Positions 58,880 to 64,000 of a stretch of DNA of 64,000 nucleotides are shown here, one piece after another. Origin of the DNA: Anaerolineales bacterium (GTDB lineage: Bacteria > Chloroflexota > Anaerolineae > Anaerolineales > UBA6663); contig JADLEU010000220.1 of assembly GCA_020845955.1 (NCBI GenBank), positions 1-64,000 of the forward strand, read 5' to 3'. The notes beneath the pieces are model-generated. The model searched no databases. It was not told where the DNA came from and worked only from the letters and a program-made list of their open reading frames with translations. The position numbers and the translations under genes are program-made. Each line of letters begins with the position of its first letter. Position 1 is the stretch's first letter.

Positions 58880-59731
58880 TTAAGCCCGATCCACATCTGG
58901 CGTCGGCCCACGGCGGCGGCCGGCACCGAGGGCCGCGCTGCGCAAGTAGGCGGCCCAGACAGCGCGTGATATGGCCGTGCGGAAGCCGGCTTTCTCCAAG
59001 TAGTACAGCGCCTCGGCCGTCGTGCCCCCTGGCGAGGTGACCTGATTGCGCAGGCGGGCCAGGTGGTTGGGAGAATGACGATAGAAGTCGACCGATCCCT
59101 TGACCGTCTGCACCACCAATTGTTCCGCGACCCGCCGGGAGAAGCCCAAGTGCACCCCGGCATCCACCAGCGCCTCCATGAACATGAAGACATAAGCCGG
59201 GCCGGTGCCCGAAAGCGCTGTGGCCATGTCCAGTTGGTCTTCGTTGTCGGCCTCGACCTCGTCGCCCAGGGCGCGCAACAGCAGGCGCGCCTGCTGGCGC
59301 TGGCCGTCTGATACGCTGGGAGCCGCAATCCAGACCGTGATCCCCTCGCCGATCTGAGCAGGCGTATTCGGCATCGAGCGCACTACGCTGGCATGCGCCA
59401 GGCCCGTCACGACCGTATCGATCCGGGCGCCGGCCACAATCGAGAATACCAGCGCCTCGGAGTCGATCTTGCCGCGCAGCCCGGGCAGCGCGGCCGGCAA
59501 GACCTGCGGCTTGACGGCCAGAACAACCACGTGCGCGCCGTGCACGGCGGCGCAATTGTCCGTCGTCGCCGCGATGCCGAAACGCTCGGCCAGGGCCTGC
59601 CCGCGTTCTTCCCGCGGTCCCGAGGCAGTTATGTTCTTCGCCTGCGCGATCCCCTCGCTGAGCAAGCCCTGGATCATCGCTTCAGCCATCGCGCCAGAAC
59701 CTATAAAGGCAATGCGTGAGTCAATGAGCAT
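58880..59731 (-). CDS. proC: Pyrroline-5-carboxylate reductase
   Basis: A 283-residue NAD(P)H-dependent enzyme completing proline synthesis. The Rossmann signature is FIGSGAMAEAMIQGLL (9-24). VVLAVKPQVLPAAL, RSMPNTPAQIGEGITVW and ALSGTGPAYVFMFMEALVDA with QVTSPGGTTAEALYYLEKAG are the family motifs. It is third in ruvC-ruvA-proC, with seven bases after ruvA. The C-terminal 20 residues are poorly conserved and Arg-rich. Confidence 0.95.
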   Translation of the reverse strand: MLIDSRIAFIGSGAMAEAMIQGLLSEGIAQAKNITASGPREERGQALAERFGIAATTDNCAAVHGAHVVVLAVKPQVLPAALPGLRGKIDSEALVFSIVAGARIDTVVTGLAHASVVRSMPNTPAQIGEGITVWIAAPSVSDGQRQQARLLLRALGDEVEADNEDQLDMATALSGTGPAYVFMFMEALVDAGVHLGFSRRVAEQLVVQTVKGSVDFYRHSPNHLARLRNQVTSPGGTTAEALYYLEKAGFRTAISRAVWAAYLRSAALGAGRRRGPTPDVDRA

Positions 59732-59738
59732 AGGTCTC

Positions 59739-60329
59739 TCAGCTAGAGAAATATTGCAGCGCCAGGCGTATTTTGTCTTCGACCGTCTCGCCCTCGCCCT
59801 TGGGCACGCTCTGAACTGCCGCCTGCGCCTCCACCACGCTGTAACCCAGCGCCGTCAGGGCCGCCATGACTTCGGTCTCCAGACCGGAAGCGCCCGCTGC
59901 CAGCATGCCCAGCCCGGGTTCCCCTGGCCCCAGCTTATCCCGAAGGGCAAATACGATCTTCTCGGCCGTCCGGCGGCCCACGCCCGGCACGCGGTCGATC
60001 ACCTCGGCCTGGTCGTGGGCCACGGCACGCCGCAGCACGTCGAGCGACAGCGACGACAGCACGGCCAGCGCCAGCCGCGGCCCCACTCCCTGGACCGTCA
60101 GCAATAACTCAAACACGCCGCGCTGCTCTTCGGTGGAGAATCCGTACAGCGTCAGGGCGTCTTCCCGCACCAGCAGGTAGGTGTGCAGATAGATCGAGCG
60201 CCCCACCCCATCGAGCTCGTCGAAAACAGAGGCGGGCACGTTGACCTTAAAGCCAACGCCGCCCACCTCGACGACGACAAAGGCCGGCTGAACGGCTTGC
60301 ACTACGGTGCCATGCAGCGAGGAAATCAT
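59739..60329 (-). CDS. ruvA: Holliday junction helicase subunit RuvA
   Basis: A 196-residue DNA-binding subunit that holds four-way junctions for RuvB. The OB-fold N-terminus has GTVVQAVQPAFVVVEVGGVG. The two helix-hairpin-helix motifs are LLLTVQGVGPRLALAVLSSL and DRVPGVGRRTAEKIVFALRD. The C-terminal RuvB-contact domain ends LALQYFSS. Its ATG overlaps the ruvC stop as ATGA. ruvB is not adjacent. Confidence 0.95.
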   Translation of the reverse strand: MISSLHGTVVQAVQPAFVVVEVGGVGFKVNVPASVFDELDGVGRSIYLHTYLLVREDALTLYGFSTEEQRGVFELLLTVQGVGPRLALAVLSSLSLDVLRRAVAHDQAEVIDRVPGVGRRTAEKIVFALRDKLGPGEPGLGMLAAGASGLETEVMAALTALGYSVVEAQAAVQSVPKGEGETVEDKIRLALQYFSS

Positions 60330-60817
60330 TCGTCCGTCAAAGCCCGCAAGCGCGCTGAATGCAGATGACAGATCGCCACGGCCAGCGCATCGGCGGCGTC
60401 GTCGGGCCGGGGCGCCTCGGGCAGGTTGAGGATCGCCCGCACCATGCCCTGCATCTGCGGCTTGTCGGCCGCGCCGTAGCCGGCCACGGCCAGCTTGACG
60501 TCGCGGGGATTGTACTCGCCGATGCTCAACCCCGCTTCGGCCATAGCCAACAAGGCTACGCCCCGCGCCTGACCCACGGTCATCGCCGTGCTGACATTCC
60601 TCTGAAAAAACAGCTTCTCCACCGCGCCCGTGTCTGGGTGGTGGAGCGCAATCAGCCGCTGGATCTCGCGGTAAATCGCAAGCAGGCGTTCGGCCATGGG
60701 TGCGCCGGCCGGCGTCAGGATGACGCCGTAGGTCACGACTGCCGGCGCGCCCTCCATTTCGCGCACCAGGCCATACCCGGTGGTAGCCGTACCGGGGTCA
60801 ATTCCAAGGGCAAGCAT
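60326..60817 (-). CDS. ruvC: Holliday junction endonuclease RuvC
   Basis: A 163-residue resolvase cutting four-way junctions. The four catalytic acidic residues are visible: Asp7 in LGIDPGTATTGYG, Glu67 in AVEKLFFQRN, Asp140 and Asp143 in RPDDAADALAVAICH. The length is typical. It is the first gene of ruvC-ruvA-proC. It follows yebC on the same strand by 77 bases; the yebC-ruvC-ruvA order is common, so they may share a transcript. Confidence 0.95.
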   Translation of the reverse strand: MLALGIDPGTATTGYGLVREMEGAPAVVTYGVILTPAGAPMAERLLAIYREIQRLIALHHPDTGAVEKLFFQRNVSTAMTVGQARGVALLAMAEAGLSIGEYNPRDVKLAVAGYGAADKPQMQGMVRAILNLPEAPRPDDAADALAVAICHLHSARLRALTDE

Positions 60818-60894
60818 GCTGGATCAGGCCGCGTTTGTCCGCGAGCGTGGGGATTAAGGAGGCCCTGCTGACTGCCGATCGTCCAGAGATGGGT

Positions 60895-61650
60895 TCAGGC
60901 AGCCTGCATGGCCGCAATCGCCGCGTCGCTGAATTCCAGGTTGCTGTAAACGGCCTGGACGTCGTCCAGCTCCTCGATTTGCTCGATGAGCTTCATCACC
61001 TGGACGCTGCCTTCGGGGTCAAGCTCCAGCTTCTGGTTTGGTTCCATCCGGAGCTCAGACTCGTTTAGCTTAACTCCTGCTTTTTCCAGCCCTTGGACGA
61101 CCGCGTGATACTGTTCGGCCGGCGCGAAGATCTCGATTTCCTGATCACCTGGCAGCACGTCGTCGGCCCCAGCATCCACGGCGATCTCGAAAATCCTGTC
61201 GGGATCATTGCCTGCGGCCGGCACGGTGATGTAGGCCTTGCGCGTGAACTGCCAACCCACGGCGCCGGCCTCGGCCATTGTCCCATTTGCGCGGGTCAAC
61301 ACCCGCCGCAGGTCGGCAATAGTGCGATTGCGGTTGTCAGTGACCACCTGGATCAGGATCGCGGCGCCGTGCGGGCCGTACCCCTCGTACATCATGGACT
61401 CAAACGCGGCGCCATCCTTATCCTCGCCAGTCCCGCGGCGGATCGCGCGCTCGATGTTGTCTTTCGGCATTGAATTGGAGCGTGCCTTGTCAACCGCCAG
61501 CCGCAGCTTGAAATTCGTATCGGGGTTGCCGCCGCCTTCGCGGGCAGCTATCGCGATTTCGCGCGCCAGGCGTGTGAACAGTTGCCCGCGCCGGGCGTCT
61601 GCCACGCCTTTCTGGTGCTTAATCGTCTTCCATTTTGAGTGACCTGACAT
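60895..61650 (-). CDS. yebC: YebC/PmpR-family protein
   Basis: A 251-residue cytosolic protein of the YebC/TACO1 family, whose members act as transcription regulators or as translation factors at polyproline stretches. The conserved start is SGHSKWKTIKHQKGVADARR. LRLAVDKARSNSMPKDNIER, YEGYGPHGAAILIQVVTDNR and NRTIADLRRVL follow. The ATG at 61650 is set by this universal N-terminus. A TATAAT on the minus strand (61722-61727) lies about 72 bases upstream. It is followed by ruvC. Confidence 0.95.
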   Translation of the reverse strand: MSGHSKWKTIKHQKGVADARRGQLFTRLAREIAIAAREGGGNPDTNFKLRLAVDKARSNSMPKDNIERAIRRGTGEDKDGAAFESMMYEGYGPHGAAILIQVVTDNRNRTIADLRRVLTRANGTMAEAGAVGWQFTRKAYITVPAAGNDPDRIFEIAVDAGADDVLPGDQEIEIFAPAEQYHAVVQGLEKAGVKLNESELRMEPNQKLELDPEGSVQVMKLIEQIEELDDVQAVYSNLEFSDAAIAAMQAA

Positions 61651-61721
61651 CGCGAGTGCTCCTGGCAATCCAACGGGGCGACGGCACGCTCCGGGAGTTA
61701 TCCTGTCGAGGGGTAAACGCG

Positions 61722-61741
61722 ATTATACCATGAGCTATAAT
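61722..61741. promoter_or_regulatory. Paired -10 boxes of yebC (minus) and the zinc-ribbon/TPR gene (plus)
   Basis: ATTATA (61722-61727) reads TATAAT on the minus strand for yebC. TATAAT (61736-61741) on the plus strand is followed after eight bases by the ATG at 61750, again a leaderless arrangement. The -35 elements are weak on both sides. Confidence 0.5.
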
Positions 61742-61749
61742 CATGGCCG

Positions 61750-62940
61750 ATGCAGCGGACCGAGTTGGCAGCACTGCTGAACGCGGGAATCGCGGCAGTC
61801 CAGGCCGGCGACCTGGCCCATGGGCGGGAACTGCTGCTGCGTGTGGTCGAGGCCGACGAGCGCGTCGAGCCAGCCTGGCTGTGGCTCAGCGCCGCCCTCG
61901 AGCAGCCGGCCGACCAACTGCTGGCGCTCGAAAACGTGTTGGCGCTCAACCCAAACAACACCCGGGCGCGGTTCGGCGTGCTGGCGCTGCGGCGGCGGCT
62001 CGGCCTGCCGGAAACGCCGGCCCTCGCGGCGCCTGGGCCGCCATCGGCCACACCGGCCTCAACCGCTCGGCCGAGCACCCCGGAAGCGGCACAACCGCCG
62101 CTCCGGTCCGCGGCGCTCGCGGTGGATCCGGCTCAGCACAGCGAGCCAGGCGCCGAGGACGACCCCGACCAATGCGTCTACTGCGGCCGGGCCGTGGCCC
62201 CTGAGGCCAACCGCTGCCCGCATTGCGGCCGAGCGCTGCTGACCAGCGGGGCGTGGCGCGCCGGCGGTTACCAATATCTGCTGCTCATCATGGTTGGATT
62301 GCAGCTTCAGGGCGGCCTATTGCAGGGCATTGTCGCCTACCTGTGGGACAATTACCCGAGCAGCCTGGATTTCCTCCCCTGGGAGGCTCTGCTGGCCCAC
62401 AATCCCCTTCTCCCGGCGGTGGTGCGCATGTTTGGCTGGGCCGTGGTGTTGATGATGCTGTTGTGGGATTCGCTGGCCGCCTACCGCTGGGCGGCCGTTC
62501 TGGCCCTGGTCGACCTGGCCTGGGCCGGCGCCGGCTGGGGGATCAGTTGGCTCGCCAGGGAGATCGCCGCCGTCAACGCCGTTCTGGCAGGTGGAATTGT
62601 CTTGGTGGGCTTCTCGGCCGTCATAAGCCAGGCCCAAGCGCGCCGCCGGCTGCACGTCGCGGTCGACCGGGGTATCCACAGCGGCTTGATGCTCCACCAG
62701 CGGGCCGAGCGCTACGCCCGCCGCGGAATGTGGGCCCTGGCCGCGGTGCACTGGCAGCGGGCCATCGCCCGGCAGCCGCGCGAGCCGCTCTACTACAAAG
62801 CGCTGGGCAAGGCCCAGGCGCGGCTCGGCCGCCGTGGGGCCGCGCTGCGATCATTCCAGTCGGGTGCGGAGGTCGCGCCTGGCGACGGCGATTTTGCGCG
62901 GCTGATCGTCGCCGTGAAAGCAGACGACCACGAACGCTAG
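61750..62940 (+). CDS. Membrane protein with TPR and zinc-ribbon segments
   Basis: A 396-residue protein. N-terminal TPR-like helices (LLNAGIAAVQAGDLAHGREL, AWLWLSAALEQPADQLLALE) are followed by an Ala/Pro linker, a zinc ribbon with Cys142-x-x-Cys145 and Cys156-x-x-Cys159 (CVYCGRAVAPEANRCPHCGR), about four membrane helices (175-300) and a C-terminal TPR unit (RGMWALAAVHWQRAIARQPR). The function is unknown; this mix is frequent in Chloroflexota. The ATG is eight bases after TATAAT with no ribosome site. It is convergent with the metalloprotease gene, only seven bases away. Confidence 0.8.
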   Translation: MQRTELAALLNAGIAAVQAGDLAHGRELLLRVVEADERVEPAWLWLSAALEQPADQLLALENVLALNPNNTRARFGVLALRRRLGLPETPALAAPGPPSATPASTARPSTPEAAQPPLRSAALAVDPAQHSEPGAEDDPDQCVYCGRAVAPEANRCPHCGRALLTSGAWRAGGYQYLLLIMVGLQLQGGLLQGIVAYLWDNYPSSLDFLPWEALLAHNPLLPAVVRMFGWAVVLMMLLWDSLAAYRWAAVLALVDLAWAGAGWGISWLAREIAAVNAVLAGGIVLVGFSAVISQAQARRRLHVAVDRGIHSGLMLHQRAERYARRGMWALAAVHWQRAIARQPREPLYYKALGKAQARLGRRGAALRSFQSGAEVAPGDGDFARLIVAVKADDHER

Positions 62941-62947
62941 GGCAGCG

Positions 62948-64000
62948 CTACGGCGTGTAGGTCGCGCGTGCCACCCGCAGGCCGTCACTGGCCTGAACCT
63001 CAAGGACCGGACGGCTAGCGCCTGCCAGAAGCTCGGCGGGCACGAAGAATGCCGGGACGGCGCTTTCCGGCTCCAGCAGCAGCCAATTGGCGCCCCCATC
63101 TGGTGAGAAACTGGCACGATAGGCCAGCCCTGGCATCCGCGGGGCGCTGGACAGCGACCAGAGCTGCCCGCCCGGGTGTTCCACGGCAACAATGCCGGTG
63201 CGCAAGCTCGCCACCGGACCGGACACCTGGCGCTCGTAGACGAGTTGGGACGAGCGATAGACGCGCAGGCCGCGCGCCCCGGCCGCGGGCGGGAGCGCCA
63301 CCTGGAAACCCAGAGTCTCGCTGGCGGCATCCACCTCGCCCTGGGGGCTCCAGGGGTCGACAAGATATGGAACGGCGTCGAAAGACCGGCTCGCCAGCAC
63401 AGCGCCCGCGCCATCAACCAGATCGAGCCGATACGGTCCCGCGTCAGCCAAGCGCGCTGCCGGCGCCTTTTGCGCGAAGGCCGGACCCAGGTGGAGCGTG
63501 CCCGCCGCGTCAACGTAACCGCTGAGCACGAGCGCCTCACGCGCGTCCACTTCCGGGGCCGCTCCAAAGGGTTGGCTGGCCCAACTCCACGCATCGTAAA
63601 TCGCCCGGTAGGTGAAGTCCGACGTCCACTCGGGGCTGCAATAACTCATGTAGTCCCGATAGCTGGTGGGCGGATAGAGTTGGCCGTCAGCCAGATCGTA
63701 CCCCCACTGCCCAATGGGCGCCCCACCGCCGTATGGGTACGGGCCGACCCCGTTACTTGTGCCGCACGGCGCATGCGGCCGGCCCAAGTTGTGTCCCATC
63801 TCGTGGGTGAAGGTCGGGCTTGCCTCGCCGCGGGCGCTCGGGAAGCCGGCGAAGCCAACCGCGGTCTTGCTGGCAAAGCCATACGGGCTGTTCACCCAGC
63901 CGATGCCGGCAATGCAGCCTCCACTGCAGCCATCCACGGCTACCGTGTCGACCAGGCCATAGTAGACCTTCTGCTCGCTCAGGTCCTCGACGGCGTGGAT
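62948..64000 (-). CDS. Secreted zinc metalloprotease (metzincin-like), 5' part beyond the window
   Basis: The frame is open to the window edge. Visible residues include YYGLVDTVAVDGCSGGCIAG, then GEASPTFTHEMGHNLGRPHA followed by PCG. HEMGHNLGRPH is the metzincin zinc motif HExxHxxGxxH. MSYCSPEWTSDFTY resembles the Met-turn. After about 110 residues the catalytic part gives way to beta-sandwich-like sequence to the end (ASDGLRVARATYTP). The N-terminus with signal peptide is missing, and the GTG at 63937 is merely an internal codon. The substrate is unknown. Convergent with the zinc-ribbon/TPR gene. Confidence 0.85.
   Translation of the reverse strand: MHAVEDLSEQKVYYGLVDTVAVDGCSGGCIAGIGWVNSPYGFASKTAVGFAGFPSARGEASPTFTHEMGHNLGRPHAPCGTSNGVGPYPYGGGAPIGQWGYDLADGQLYPPTSYRDYMSYCSPEWTSDFTYRAIYDAWSWASQPFGAAPEVDAREALVLSGYVDAAGTLHLGPAFAQKAPAARLADAGPYRLDLVDGAGAVLASRSFDAVPYLVDPWSPQGEVDAASETLGFQVALPPAAGARGLRVYRSSQLVYERQVSGPVASLRTGIVAVEHPGGQLWSLSSAPRMPGLAYRASFSPDGGANWLLLEPESAVPAFFVPAELLAGASRPVLEVQASDGLRVARATYTP

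Overview
The window is GC-rich bacterial chromosome, most likely from a member of the Chloroflexota (Anaerolineae or Caldilineae-like). This is inferred from gene content, not from a marker tree: a KimA-type potassium permease beside RCK proteins, redox repressor Rex, huge BTAD/AAA/TPR regulators, zinc-ribbon/TPR membrane proteins, a lysine-alanine histone-like protein, CSLREA beta-helix and M4 secreted proteins, and dipeptide-binding proteins of a type I associate with this phylum. No phage, CRISPR array, insertion sequence or rRNA was seen. One tRNA gene (Asp, GTC) is present.

Layout. 1-3458 (minus): start of DNA polymerase III alpha, a nitrilase-family amidase, a thiolase and an acyl-CoA dehydrogenase. 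3578-14035 (plus): a 1233-residue SARP-like regulator, then a secreted-protein cluster (two small proteins, a CSLREA beta-helix protein, a cytochrome c and an M4 metalloprotease with thrombospondin-3 repeats). 14036-15142 is a graveyard of a broken regulator and a broken rhodanese, next to tRNA-Asp. 15293-18731 (minus): threonine aldolase, a nitrilase homologue lacking its cysteine, RluD and LspA. 19082-27883 (plus): KimA-like K+ uptake with two RCK proteins, a methyltransferase, a PP2C phosphatase, an RCK channel, a P-loop protein and SecD/SecF. 27982-36385: a secreted protein, prepilin peptidase, membrane protein and an oligopeptide ABC system whose first binding protein is circularly permuted. 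36465-43064: PlsY, JAMM protease, DtxR-type regulator, aspartase, ferredoxin, Mn/Fe superoxide dismutase, EamA transporter and nucleoid-type proteins. 43135-52241 (minus): an efflux-like operon (two HlyD adaptors and two MacB-like permeases flanking a radical SAM protein), then ObgE, a membrane protein and NadD. 52426-64000: Rex, the ATP synthase genes atpAGDC with mreB, proC-ruvA-ruvC, yebC, a zinc-ribbon/TPR protein and a truncated secreted metalloprotease.

Most striking points. (1) The radical SAM gene at 46704-48164 continues through an in-frame TGA to encode a Cys-Sec-Ala-Glu-Pro tail. A hairpin suited to a bacterial SECIS lies just after the TGA, and the readthrough frame ends in a TGATG overlap with the next permease gene. 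I therefore call it a CUAEP-tail radical SAM selenoprotein inside a transporter operon that has no ATPase gene in the window. (2) The binding protein at 30765-32456 has the normally N-terminal lobe of SBP_bac_5 at its C-terminus; the same operon carries a normal-order paralogue as an internal control. (3) Several promoters can be read directly, including a Rex-like box over the -35 of atpA, a perfect palindrome abutting the -10 of sodA, a DtxR-type box at the start of its own gene, and several -10 boxes only 6-8 bases before a start codon, implying leaderless mRNAs.
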